Assembly (NCBI GenBank): GCA_017934525.1
Contig: JAGBJJ010000034.1
Span: 1-33,567, forward strand
Direction of reading: 5' to 3'
DNA from: Prevotella sp.
Lineage (GTDB): Bacteria; Bacteroidota; Bacteroidia; Bacteroidales; Bacteroidaceae
Length of the DNA: 33,567 nucleotides
The translations under genes and the position numbers were made by a program. Below the pieces are notes generated by a model that searched no databases, was not told where the DNA came from, and was given only the letters and a program-made list of their open reading frames with translations. Positions 15,904-24,307 of the stretch are shown piece after piece (positions within the stretch are counted from its first letter, which is position 1; each line of letters begins with the position of its first letter).

Positions 15904-16707
15904 ATGACGAAATTTACTGTTGTGACCATCACCTACAACGCGGCAGCCCTGGTGGGCCGGACGCTCGACAGCGTGCTGCACCAGACGTATGAGGATGTGG
16001 AGCACCTCATTATCGACGGGGCATCAACTGACCAGACGCTGCCGATGGCCGAGGCTTATAAAGAGGCGTCTGACGCGTCGGCCTGTGGCCATAAGGTGAT
16101 TATCCACTCTGAACCCGACAAGGGCATCTATGATGCCATGAACAAAGGGCTGATGCAGGCCTCGGGCGATTATATCGTCTACATGAATGCGGGCGACTTC
16201 TTCCCCTCGGCCGATACCCTCGAGCAGATAGCGCGGCGCTGTCATCTCAACGAGCAGCCCACTGCCGAGCTGCCCGCCGTGCTCTATGGGCTGACCAACA
16301 TCGTCGATGGTGAAGGCCACTTCCTCCGCCCTCGCCGTCTGGCGCCGCCGCCGCGGCTCACGTGGCGCTCCTTCCGCCATGGCATGCTCGTGTGCCATCA
16401 GGCTTTCTATGCCCGCACCGACCTGGCCAAGAATCTGCAATATGACACGCGCTACCGCTATTCGGCCGATGTAGACTGGTGCATCCGCGTCATGCGCGAG
16501 GGTGAGCGCATGGGCTTGCGCCTGTATAATATAGGCATGGTGGTGGCCAACTACACCGAAGAGGGCATGACCACCCTCCATCATCGCGATTCGCTCCGCG
16601 AGCGCTTCCATGTGATGCGCCGCCAGTATGGTCTGGCCAGCACCTTGCTGATGCACTGCTGGTTTGTCATCAGAGCTGCTATTTCGCGTTTTACCAAGAA
16701 TAGATGA
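15904..16707 (+). CDS. GT2-family glycosyltransferase
   Basis: The 267-residue protein is a GT-A fold, family 2 transferase. It opens with MTKFTVVTITYNAAALVGRT and continues with LDSVLHQTYEDVEHLIIDGASTD, SEPDKGIYDAMNKGL and YIVYMNAGDFF, where Asp residues bind the metal and nucleotide sugar. The late YSADVDWCIRVM probably carries the catalytic base. This matches the small WcaA/colanic-type enzymes in polysaccharide clusters. A longer reading upstream would overlap the previous gene and lacks homology, so the ATG at 15904 is used, 28 bp after the GT4 gene. It overlaps the next gene by four bases (ATGA), which suggests translational coupling. Confidence 0.92.
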   Translation: MTKFTVVTITYNAAALVGRTLDSVLHQTYEDVEHLIIDGASTDQTLPMAEAYKEASDASACGHKVIIHSEPDKGIYDAMNKGLMQASGDYIVYMNAGDFFPSADTLEQIARRCHLNEQPTAELPAVLYGLTNIVDGEGHFLRPRRLAPPPRLTWRSFRHGMLVCHQAFYARTDLAKNLQYDTRYRYSADVDWCIRVMREGERMGLRLYNIGMVVANYTEEGMTTLHHRDSLRERFHVMRRQYGLASTLLMHCWFVIRAAISRFTKNR

Positions 16708-17735
16708 TACTGAAACACTTTGTCTTTGCAGCTATCGTAGCGGTAGCAATGCCTTTACTATCATGGTCGGCAGAGAGGCCTGCAGCTGACGCCAAGACCA
16801 GCCTCGGTAATAAATACTGTCAAACGGATAGCCAGGACGACCACCTCGAAGCTGTTCCTAAGTCACCCGACTATTCCGAACCGTCGCAGTGGTACACCTC
16901 TGTGCGCAGCGGCGTGGCCGACGTCTTCTATATCCTCTCTACCGAGACGGGCGACTATCTGCTCGCTGACGGCACCCTGTGTCATTACGCCGATACATAT
17001 GCCGACAGCCTGCGAGCTTCTTTGACGAGCGAGATGGAGGGGGTAGACAACCTGATAGGCGGTAAGCTGAATTTCTATGCGCCTTACTATCGCCAGTGCT
17101 CGATGCAGTCGTTTCTTTCTGACAGTCTGAAGGACGCCCGGCTGCCGTTGCCTGTCGGCGATGTGCGACAGGCCTTCGCCTACTATCTGGCCAATGAGAA
17201 TAACGGCCGTCCGTTCGTCCTTGTGGGCTTCAGCCAGGGGGCAATGATTGCCATAGAGCTGATGCGCGAGATGGACGATGCTACCCGCAGCCGCATGGTG
17301 GCTGCCTATGCCATTGGCATCTCAATCTCGCAGCGGCTGCTCGATGAGTGTCCGGCCATCAGGCCTGCCCGGAGGGCTGATGATACAGGTGTCACCGTCT
17401 GCTACAACTCTGTGCATGCCGACTCTTGCACTATCTGGCCCCGCAGTGCACTCTGCATCAATCCCGTGAACTGGCGCACCGACGGCGAGCCCGCCGTGCT
17501 CGTCACCGAGCCGTCGCCCTTTATCCCTCTTGACCAGCAACAGAAGGACAGCCTCACCGTCACCCTTGACCCCTCGTCGAATCTGCTTCTGGTCGATGGC
17601 TACACGGCCACCGACTACATCGTGCCGCTCATAGGGAGGGAAGGCAACTATCATTCGCGTGAAATCTGGCTCTACCGCGACCAGCTGCGCGAAAACATGC
17701 AGCGCCGCGTCGACAGCTATCTGTCGGGGCGGTGA
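16704..17735 (+). CDS. Exported DUF3089-type alpha/beta hydrolase
   Basis: The 343-residue product has an N-terminal signal segment (FVFAAIVAVAMPLLSWSA) and an alpha/beta hydrolase pattern. It shows GVADVFYILSTETGDYLL, then FYAPYYRQCSMQSF, then the nucleophile elbow FVLVGFSQGAMIAIEL, with Ser in GFSQG. This arrangement resembles the DUF3089 family. It is likely periplasmic or surface-exposed. No lipobox Cys is seen. Its start overlaps the GT2 stop as ATGA, so it is tied to two glycosyltransferases and could remove an ester or acyl group from the glycan they build; that role is inferred from context only. Confidence 0.75.
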   Translation: MILKHFVFAAIVAVAMPLLSWSAERPAADAKTSLGNKYCQTDSQDDHLEAVPKSPDYSEPSQWYTSVRSGVADVFYILSTETGDYLLADGTLCHYADTYADSLRASLTSEMEGVDNLIGGKLNFYAPYYRQCSMQSFLSDSLKDARLPLPVGDVRQAFAYYLANENNGRPFVLVGFSQGAMIAIELMREMDDATRSRMVAAYAIGISISQRLLDECPAIRPARRADDTGVTVCYNSVHADSCTIWPRSALCINPVNWRTDGEPAVLVTEPSPFIPLDQQQKDSLTVTLDPSSNLLLVDGYTATDYIVPLIGREGNYHSREIWLYRDQLRENMQRRVDSYLSGR

Positions 17736-17788
17736 TATACGGTAAGGAGAGCAGACATTGACTGTGTGAGGCCCTGTGAGTTTTTTAT

Positions 17789-17841
17789 AAGCAGCATGAT
17801 GGTTTGCCGAAAGTCATCAACTCACCTTTGCCTGCTTTTTT
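17789..17841 (+). terminator. Possible terminator of the glycosyltransferase operon
   Basis: AAGCAG (17789-17794) pairs with CTGCTT (17832-17837), enclosing a second stem TGATG (17797-17801) with CATCA (17815-17819). A short T run follows to 17841. The internal loop is large, so the call is tentative. Confidence 0.35.
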
Positions 17842-17946
17842 GTTTAGGCTATCGTATGTTTTCTTTTTGGCCATAGCAGATGCGATGGGAATTAGAAGAG
17901 TTTAAATTTGCTGTTGCTTTGTGCTAAAATCTTTTTCAGTCGCAGC

Positions 17947-18006
17947 AAATTTTGGCCGAAATCAATTGAATTCTGGCCAAAATTCAATTGATTTCGGCCA
18001 GAATTT
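17947..18006. repeat. Long intergenic inverted repeat, likely bidirectional terminator
   Basis: A 19-bp perfect arm at 17954-17972 pairs with 17981-17999 across an 8-nt loop. Seven more flanking pairs, one of them G-T, extend the stem to about 26 bp (17947-17972 with 17981-18006). It lies between converging genes, DUF3089 on the + strand and glycerate kinase on the - strand, which fits a shared terminator. The loop carries another GGCCAA word. Similar GGCC/AATT words recur at 32663-32714. Confidence 0.7.
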
Positions 18007-18032
18007 TATTCTGTGGGATAAGCTTTTGGGGA

Positions 18033-19106
18033 TTACTGTGGCCCTGCCACTGCGGAGAATAGTGACGATTGGCTGATGGCAGCCGCAATGTTGGCTGCTG
18101 CAACGTCGGGGCGGATGGCCTCGGCAAGCGGCAGCTGGGGAGGGTTGATGCAGACGACGTCGGCAAAACCGGCTGCAAGGAGCGCATCGCGGTCGGCAAT
18201 GCGGCCTGCCAACAGGAGGGTGGGGACGGCCTGACGGCGGGCCCGCTGCATCACGCGGTAGGGCAGCTTGCCCATCAACGTCTGTGCATCAGACGAGCCT
18301 TCGCCCGTGACGACGAGGCGGGCGTCCGCTATCTGGCGGTCGAAGTCGGTGAGGTCGAACAGCAGCTCGGCTCCGGGTTGCAGCGTGGCTCCGAGATGCT
18401 GCATCAGCGCATAGCCCAGTCCGCCGGCAGCCCCAGCCCCGGGCCGTGAGCTGCAGTCGTGCCCCGTGGCGAGCAGATAGTGGCGGGCCGTGGCAGCAGC
18501 ACGCCGTTCGAGCATTTCCACTTGCGCTGGTGTGGCGCCTTTCTGTGGGGCAAACATGCGTGCGGCGCCTGTGGGGCCCAACAGGGGGCTCTCCACGTCG
18601 GTGGCTCCCGTCACGCGGCAGCGACTCAGCGTCTCGGCCATGCCCGCCTCGCGCAGCGCCGCCATCATGCCTTCACCCAGGTCGGTGGTGGCCGTGCCGC
18701 CCAGCCCGATGACGATGTCGGTGCAGCCGCGCCTGGCGGCGTCGGCCAGCAGCTCGCCCAGCCCGTAGGTGGTGGCTCGCACGGCGTCGCGCTCAGAGGG
18801 GGCAATGAGCGTCAGACCCACAACCTGCGCCACCTCGACGAAAGCCGTCGGACCGCTGACGGCGTAGCTGCAGCGGCGCGGCCGCATCAGCGCGTCGTGG
18901 GCGTCGGCGTATTGCCGCTGCGCTCCGGTGGCCCCGACGACGGCGTCGAGCCAGCCTTCGCCACCGTCGCTCATCGTGGCCTGAACGACAAGGGCTGTCG
19001 CATCGAGGCAGATGATGCCCCGTGCGGCAGCCCTGTTGGCTTCAGCCGACGACAGGCAGCCTTTCAGCGTGTCGAAGGCCGCGACGTATTTTGTATTGCT
19101 GACCAT
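18033..19106 (-). CDS. Glycerate kinase, GlxK/GarK type
   Basis: The 357-residue protein phosphorylates D-glycerate with ATP; this family usually makes 2-phosphoglycerate and feeds lower glycolysis. Motifs seen are FDTLKGCLSSAEANRAAARG at the start, SDGGEGWLDA, the glycine-rich IGLGGTATTDLGEGMMAAL, PGAGAAGGLGYAL, and VTGEGSSDAQTLMGKLP. The open frame extends 22 residues upstream to an ATG at 19172, but that stretch is polar and unlike the family, so the ATG at 19106 is preferred. It is the last gene after the two amylases. Its usual substrate has no direct tie to starch breakdown, so the link may be read-through only. Confidence 0.88.
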   Translation of the reverse strand: MVSNTKYVAAFDTLKGCLSSAEANRAAARGIICLDATALVVQATMSDGGEGWLDAVVGATGAQRQYADAHDALMRPRRCSYAVSGPTAFVEVAQVVGLTLIAPSERDAVRATTYGLGELLADAARRGCTDIVIGLGGTATTDLGEGMMAALREAGMAETLSRCRVTGATDVESPLLGPTGAARMFAPQKGATPAQVEMLERRAAATARHYLLATGHDCSSRPGAGAAGGLGYALMQHLGATLQPGAELLFDLTDFDRQIADARLVVTGEGSSDAQTLMGKLPYRVMQRARRQAVPTLLLAGRIADRDALLAAGFADVVCINPPQLPLAEAIRPDVAAANIAAAISQSSLFSAVAGPQ

Positions 19107-19198
19107 GATTGTCGTTGCTTGTGATGGCTGGCGGTCTGCCCCTGTCCTGCCTGTCCCTGATGCCGGGTTCATGCTTCAGGACCGGGGCAAGGCAGCGC

Positions 19199-21229
19199 TT
19201 AGCGGAACAGCACTTTCTTCTGGTTCACGATGTAGAGGCGGCCGTGCTGGGGATTAGTCACCTTGCGGCCGTCGAGTGTGTAGATGGTGGCGGCGCGGGC
19301 ATGGTCGGCCGAAGGCTGGCTGATGGCGGCGGTGGCGTTGCCGACGAGGCCGTCCTTGGTGTAGTAGCCACCGTTCTCGAAGCTGAGGTCAGCCGTCTGG
19401 GGCGCGCCGTTGTTATTGAAGATGATTTTGGCAGGCTGCGTTGCCGACGTGTTGTTCTGCTTCGTGCCGTCCCACGTCCATTTCCACACATTGTTGCCGT
19501 TGTTGGCGGTGCCCAGCAGGGTGCAGGCAACTCCGGGCCAGCCCTTGGTGGCATAGGTGAAGTTGTCGGCAGGCTGGTCAGTCCATGCCCAGCAGTGTAT
19601 GGTGTTGCCCCACGTGGCGGGTGCTTCGAAGAAGGCGCACACCTCGCCGTCGGCGACTGTGCAGAAGGAAGGAATCTCCACGGGCTTCTCCTCCTCTTGC
19701 TCCTTCACGACCAGCGTGCTGCTGACCACGCCGCTCACCTGTCCTCCGATGAGCAGCCCGGCTTTGAGGATGGTGGTGCCGACGGGGATGTGCAGGCTGT
19801 AGCCGCTCTCTACGGCCGTGCTTTGGGCCGTGGGCGTGGAGCCGTCGGTGGTGTAGACCACGCGGGCGCCCTCAGCATTGGTCACGGCTGAGAGTGTGGC
19901 GGTCTGCTCACCCACGTAGGTGCCTGACGGCAGACTGATGTAGGCCGTCTGCATTGCGGTGGAGAGATAGTAGGCGTAGTGATAGCCCGAGAGCACTCTT
20001 GTCCACTCCTTGGCATCGGGGACGAAGCGGTTGGTGCTGCCCACCACCACCTGCAGTTTGTCGTCGACGCTACAGGCATAGACCCACTGCAGCATGGCCG
20101 TTGTCTGGTAGGTGCTCTCATTGTGGATGCCGGCAGCCTTGCGGGCAGCCACCATGGCCTTGATTTCGGCGGGGTATGCCTGCCAGTGCTTCAGGAAGAC
20201 GCAGGGCGTGCCGGGCATGGCCAGCAGATAGGCGTTGGCAGCCAGCGTGTCCTTCTTCAGCGGGTCCTGCTCGGCGTTCTGGCGTCGCTCGGTGTCGTGG
20301 TTCTCAACGAATGTCACGGCATAGCGTCGATACTTGCCGTCGTCCTGGCTGTTGCTCACCAGCGGCCAGTTGCCGTCGTTCTGCTGTGCGAGTCTGTTCC
20401 ACGAGTTATTGTTCATGGCATTGCGCACGGTGTAGCGGAACTGGAAATCGAAGGCAGCGCTCTGAATTTGGTTGTCTGTCTTCGTGCCTTCAATCCAGTT
20501 TTTGATGGTCGTCGTGCCGTCCCAGCACTCGCCGACGCTGAACTCTGGCTGGGCCGACGCGTTGTATAGGCCCGTGAAGCGAGCGGCGTAGCCCTTCACC
20601 ATGTCGTAGCGGAAACCGGCATAGCCCAGGTCGTTCTTCAGGAAGTCGAGATAGGCCATCACCGTCTGCTGCACGTTCTCGCTCGTGTGGTCGAGGTCGC
20701 GCATGCCGCCCCATCCCTCGCCGGTGTCGTTGGCACCCAGGGTGACGCCCAGACGGTCGGCTTCGGCCTTCGCTTTGCCGTCGTCGTCGTTGGCGCAGAC
20801 GTCAGAGGGCCCCATGGTGTAGGTCTGCCCTTTGTAGGTCTCGGTGGGGAATCCGAACCAGCCGTTCAGACTCTTGCGGTGGTTGATCACCACGTCGGCA
20901 ATGGTCTTGATGTTCTTCTCTTTGAGGGTGCTGATGAGTGTGCGCAGCTGCTGCTCGTTGCCGAAGGAGCTGTTGTAGTCGGAAAACCAGTAGAGGTCGT
21001 CGTAGCCCATGGAGGTGCCGCCACAGTTGCCGCTCTGCGGCAGCCAGACGAGGTCGAATGTGCCGCTCAGCTCGTCGGCCTTCGACTGGAGCACGGCCCA
21101 GTTAGTGTCGTCGAAGGAGTCCCAATAGAATGCCTGCAGCATGACGCCGCCATAGCGTGAGGGCCAGCCCTGTGCGTGCATGGCCGTGAAGGCGGCAGCG
21201 GCTAATAACAGAAAAAACAGTCTTTTCAT
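19199..21229 (-). CDS. Secreted GH13 alpha-amylase with starch-binding module and T9SS-like tail
   Basis: This 676-residue enzyme hydrolyses internal alpha-1,4 bonds of starch. A signal peptide ends at MHAQ (residues 17-20). GH13 regions are complete: DVVINH (112-117), GFRYDMVKG with nucleophile Asp209, VGECWDG with acid/base Glu234, and VENHDTER with Asp312. After the catalytic part come a chitobiase-like Ig segment (VYTTDGSTPTAQS) and a starch-binding-like region with Trp repeats (WAWTDQPADNFTYATKGWPG). The end, IYTLDGRKVTNPQHGRLYIV, looks like a type IX sorting tail, so export may depend on the PorU/PorV system. The ATG at 21229 gives a clean signal peptide 7 bp after the preceding gene; the one at 21253 would overlap that gene. 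Confidence 0.92.
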   Translation of the reverse strand: MKRLFFLLLAAAAFTAMHAQGWPSRYGGVMLQAFYWDSFDDTNWAVLQSKADELSGTFDLVWLPQSGNCGGTSMGYDDLYWFSDYNSSFGNEQQLRTLISTLKEKNIKTIADVVINHRKSLNGWFGFPTETYKGQTYTMGPSDVCANDDDGKAKAEADRLGVTLGANDTGEGWGGMRDLDHTSENVQQTVMAYLDFLKNDLGYAGFRYDMVKGYAARFTGLYNASAQPEFSVGECWDGTTTIKNWIEGTKTDNQIQSAAFDFQFRYTVRNAMNNNSWNRLAQQNDGNWPLVSNSQDDGKYRRYAVTFVENHDTERRQNAEQDPLKKDTLAANAYLLAMPGTPCVFLKHWQAYPAEIKAMVAARKAAGIHNESTYQTTAMLQWVYACSVDDKLQVVVGSTNRFVPDAKEWTRVLSGYHYAYYLSTAMQTAYISLPSGTYVGEQTATLSAVTNAEGARVVYTTDGSTPTAQSTAVESGYSLHIPVGTTILKAGLLIGGQVSGVVSSTLVVKEQEEEKPVEIPSFCTVADGEVCAFFEAPATWGNTIHCWAWTDQPADNFTYATKGWPGVACTLLGTANNGNNVWKWTWDGTKQNNTSATQPAKIIFNNNGAPQTADLSFENGGYYTKDGLVGNATAAISQPSADHARAATIYTLDGRKVTNPQHGRLYIVNQKKVLFR

Positions 21230-21236
21230 GAGGATG

Positions 21237-22577
21237 TCAGTCGTTAGGTTCAAAAATAAGATATTCGTAGGCTGCCAGATTAAGCGTCTGGCCCAGCTTG
21301 AGGTTGCGGCCGGTTATTTCGTCTTCCACCTTCATCCCAGCCCATGTGGAGGGGATGTCGGCCACGACGGGCCGGTTGCGCACGTTGACCACCACGAGGA
21401 AGCGCTCGTCGCCCAGACGCTTCTCGAACACCAGCGCGTCGGCGGCCGGCCAGACCTCGAGTTCGCCCTTGCGCAGGGCGGGATGGTCGTTGTAGAGTTT
21501 GATGAGCTCTTCATACTCCTTGTAGAGTTGCGGGTTGGCCGTCCAGTCGACGGCGACGTAGTGGAAGAAGTTGATGGGGTCGGGGTAGCCCACCTCCTGC
21601 GAACCGTAGATGAGGGCGCCGCCGTGGAGGAAGACCGAGGCTACGTAGGCGGCCATCGAGCCGCGCTCGTTGATGAACTCCTTGACGGGTGTCTTCTCCG
21701 TGGAGTGGTCGTGGTTGGTGGTGAAGCGCAGCTTGACCTTGCCGGCGGGCAGCTGGGCATACTCGGCGCTGTCGGCACGGAGGAGGTCGCTGGCGGGACG
21801 ACTGTTGCAGAAGACGTGTACGAGCGAGTCCTTGAAGTCCCAGCCGTAGTTCATGTCGAAGCCGCCCACGGTGAAGTTATCCACATTCTTACCCTCGGCC
21901 AGCATGACGATGCGGCGGGGCTGCGCAGCCTGGCGCAGCTCTTGGATGGCGTCGCGCCAGAAGTCGGCCGGCACACCGTCGGCCACGTCGCAGCGGAAGC
22001 CGTCGATGCCCACCTCTTTCACCCAGAAGAGCATCGCGTCGGTCATGGCGCGGCGCATGTCGCGGTTGTCATAGTTGAGGTCGGCCACGTCGAGCCAGTC
22101 CCAGGGGCGTGGGTGGATGATGGTGTCGGTCTCCTCGTCGTGGGTATACCAGTCAGGATGCTCCTTCACCCAGGGATGGTCCCACGCCGTGTGGTTGGCC
22201 ACCCAGTCGAGGATGATGCCCATGCCGTGATCATGGCACACCTGCACCAGGTGCTTGAAGTCGTCGATGGTGCCGAACTCGGGCGCCACGGCCGTATAGT
22301 CGCTGATGCAGTAGGGGGAGTTCTTGCCTTTCTCGAGGCCGATGGGGTAGATGGGCATCACCCACACCACGTTGACGCCCAGCTCTTGGATGGAGTCGAT
22401 GCGCTGTGCTACAGCATTCAGGGAGTTGCTGGGTGCAAAGACGCGTGGGTTGACCTGATACATGGCAATGTCGTCGACGGCTGGCAGCAAGAAACCGTCT
22501 GTGCCTTTTTGCTGCTTCGGTTCGCAGCCAGTCAGCATCATCATGATGCATCCTGCAAGGGCTAATAATTTCTTCAT
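21237..22577 (-). CDS. GH13 alpha-amylase lipoprotein, SusG-like
   Basis: The 446-residue protein is a GH13 alpha-glucan hydrolase anchored by lipid: MKKLLALAGCIMMMLTGCEP has a lipobox with Cys18. Conserved regions are DWVANH (124-129), GFRCDVADG with nucleophile Asp197, MLAEGKN with Glu228, and TTNHDHS with Asp290. Its place next to a Sus locus and its lipid anchor suggest the role of SusG, the surface amylase that cuts starch bound by SusD/E/F. It is much shorter than B. thetaiotaomicron SusG (about 690 residues), and no internal starch-binding insert such as CBM58 is apparent. It leads the three-gene unit ending in glycerate kinase. Confidence 0.9.
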   Translation of the reverse strand: MKKLLALAGCIMMMLTGCEPKQQKGTDGFLLPAVDDIAMYQVNPRVFAPSNSLNAVAQRIDSIQELGVNVVWVMPIYPIGLEKGKNSPYCISDYTAVAPEFGTIDDFKHLVQVCHDHGMGIILDWVANHTAWDHPWVKEHPDWYTHDEETDTIIHPRPWDWLDVADLNYDNRDMRRAMTDAMLFWVKEVGIDGFRCDVADGVPADFWRDAIQELRQAAQPRRIVMLAEGKNVDNFTVGGFDMNYGWDFKDSLVHVFCNSRPASDLLRADSAEYAQLPAGKVKLRFTTNHDHSTEKTPVKEFINERGSMAAYVASVFLHGGALIYGSQEVGYPDPINFFHYVAVDWTANPQLYKEYEELIKLYNDHPALRKGELEVWPAADALVFEKRLGDERFLVVVNVRNRPVVADIPSTWAGMKVEDEITGRNLKLGQTLNLAAYEYLIFEPND

Positions 22578-22606
22578 GCTAATTTTTTGTTATTGGTTTC
22601 TGATGG

Positions 22607-22614
22607 CAAAAATA
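22607..22614 (-). promoter_or_regulatory. Promoter -7 element of the amylase operon
   Basis: On the minus strand TATTTTTG fits TAnnTTTG. +1 is expected near 22603, giving a 25-nt leader. No TTG lies at the -33 spacing, consistent with a promoter that needs an activator. A LacI-type operator starts exactly 55 bp upstream. Confidence 0.6.
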
Positions 22615-22669
22615 CAATATTATTCTGAGTCTCTCGTTGTTTGGCACTGCATTAACACCTACTTGACGG

Positions 22670-22683
22670 TGCAATCGGTTGCA
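22670..22683. promoter_or_regulatory. LacI-type operator upstream of the amylase operon
   Basis: TGCAATCGGTTGCA is a near palindrome that matches the TGCAAACGTTTGCA core at 30051-30064 in 12 of 14 bases; all ten outer bases are the same. It lies upstream of, not on, the -7 element, at the same 55-bp gap seen at susC and lacI. Confidence 0.65.
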
Positions 22684-22702
22684 TAGTGACGAATGCTACA
22701 AA

Positions 22703-22742
22703 AAAACGGGGCGGTTTCCTTCTTGAGGAACCGCCCCGTTTT
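22703..22742 (-). terminator. Terminator of the susCDEF operon
   Basis: AAAACGGGGCGGTT (22703-22716) is perfectly complementary to AACCGCCCCGTTTT (22729-22742), with two more G-C pairs after a one-base bulge. On the minus strand the stem runs into a T run (22706-22700). It stops the Sus transcript and separates it from the amylase promoter. It can also work on the + strand. Confidence 0.9.
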
Positions 22743-22771
22743 AGGGTTGTTTTTTCTTATGCCCTACGCGA

Positions 22772-24283
22772 TTATCTTGCTACGATGGTGCAGTAAGAAC
22801 GCGTGTCGCACATGGGATAGAATTTGATGTGGACGTCGCCGGAGATGTTGACGGGGATGTTGTCGTTGGAGCCGTTGATGATGTTGTCCATCGTACCGCC
22901 CCAGTTGCCGTCAAAGGTGTCCCACGTGCCGTTGCCCTTGAACTTGATGACGTCGCCGTTCAGCGTGGCGTCGCATTCCCAGCAGAGCTCGTCGACGTTG
23001 TAGGTCATCTCAATGCCTTTGTCCCAATCGTTGTTGATGGCGCTGCCCACGACGAAGACGCTGTTGATGCGTGTCAGCGTGTAGGTCATCGAAGCCAGAT
23101 CGACATCGGCGCGATAGAAGCCGGGCGTAGCAAAGAGGTTGTCTGCATTCGTATCGGTGAGTGTGCCGCCTTCGTCAGTGTAGGTGCCTGCACCCCAGTT
23201 GCCGTTGTCCCAGTTGTCGACAGCACCGCGGAACTTGAAGGCACCCAAACCGCCGGTCCAGCTGTCTTCCTTGGCATAGAAGAAACCTGTGTAGAGACCA
23301 TTGCCGTCGGCGCAGTAGAGGGGCTGTTGAATGCCACCCCAGCTGTTGTTGACACCAGCCTCGTATATGTACTCGGCAAAGTTGATGGCTTTCACTTCGA
23401 AGGTGTAGTCCATCATGTTGATGGTCACGCGAATCTGCTTGGCGCCAGCTGGCACGCAGAATGAGTTTTCGGCTCCCATGTTGTAGCGGAAGTCGAGCTT
23501 GCCCTCAGTCGACTGGCTGTTGCCACCCACGATGCCGAGCAGCTTCGACCAGTCGCCGTTGCCGATAGCATCGCAAGCCTCGTCGTCGCCGATGGCAAAC
23601 CATGTGTCGCCCTCAGCGGCGTCGAAAGTGACGGTGAAGACGGGATCATCGTAGACGTTGACGTCGCTGTGGTTGAATTTGATACTGCGTTCAGCAGCCG
23701 AGGTAGCCCAGTCGTTGGGGCCGCCCACGATGTAGTAGTTCGGCGAAATCTGCACCTTGTTCAGCGGGGTCAGATTGACAATGTGCGTGTCGAAATACTT
23801 GATGCCATCACTGCCGATGATTGCCACCGATTCGCCGGCCGTCATGGCGTAGAGAATAGTGCGTACATGCATCTGACGAGTGGTCGGATTGTGCGTGATG
23901 CTGTTGAAGTAAGCATCCTGCAGGACGCTGGGGGTGACGTTGATGTCGTAGCTCTCATTGAAGTCCTGGGCACGCACGGTGATGACGTTCTCAAAGTTCT
24001 CATCGGTAGCAAACTGCACGTCGGCCGTCAGGACGGCGTTGGCGGGCAAATTCTCCTTGTTGAGTATGACGGTTCCAATCTTGATGGGGTCTTCGCCGTT
24101 CTCGCCATTGATAAGCTCAGAGATGTTGATGGTTTGCACACCGGTGGTGACAGACACGTCGTTCAGCTGGAGCAAATTCTCCTGAGGGTTAGACTGAGGT
24201 CCCACCTCGGTAGCGTAGTCATCGTCGCAGGCGGCGAATGCCAAGCTTAGCAGGGCCATCATAAATAAACTTATTTTTTTCAT
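22772..24283 (-). CDS. SusF-like outer membrane starch-binding lipoprotein
   Basis: The 503-residue product is a surface lipoprotein (signal MKKISLFMMALLSLAFAAC, Cys19). The N-terminal part resembles the SusE/SusF N-terminal domain. It is followed by repeated beta-sandwich modules, each beginning with a pattern such as NYYIVGGPNDWATSA, EYIYEAGVNNSWGGI and VFVVGSAINNDWDKG, and each holding Trp residues that could stack on glucose. That makes roughly three starch-binding modules, like SusF. It has no enzyme motifs. It would hold starch at the cell surface. It is the last gene of the sus operon, 24 bp after the SusE-like gene, and a terminator follows. Confidence 0.85.
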   Translation of the reverse strand: MKKISLFMMALLSLAFAACDDDYATEVGPQSNPQENLLQLNDVSVTTGVQTINISELINGENGEDPIKIGTVILNKENLPANAVLTADVQFATDENFENVITVRAQDFNESYDINVTPSVLQDAYFNSITHNPTTRQMHVRTILYAMTAGESVAIIGSDGIKYFDTHIVNLTPLNKVQISPNYYIVGGPNDWATSAAERSIKFNHSDVNVYDDPVFTVTFDAAEGDTWFAIGDDEACDAIGNGDWSKLLGIVGGNSQSTEGKLDFRYNMGAENSFCVPAGAKQIRVTINMMDYTFEVKAINFAEYIYEAGVNNSWGGIQQPLYCADGNGLYTGFFYAKEDSWTGGLGAFKFRGAVDNWDNGNWGAGTYTDEGGTLTDTNADNLFATPGFYRADVDLASMTYTLTRINSVFVVGSAINNDWDKGIEMTYNVDELCWECDATLNGDVIKFKGNGTWDTFDGNWGGTMDNIINGSNDNIPVNISGDVHIKFYPMCDTRSYCTIVAR

Positions 24284-24307
24284 CGTTGTTGCAAATTTAA
24301 ATGATAG

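Noticed and set aside
21180-22565. 461-codon open frame on the + strand opposite the lipoprotein amylase
   Set aside because: The minus strand encodes all four GH13 regions and a lipobox; the opposite frame is a low-complexity shadow.
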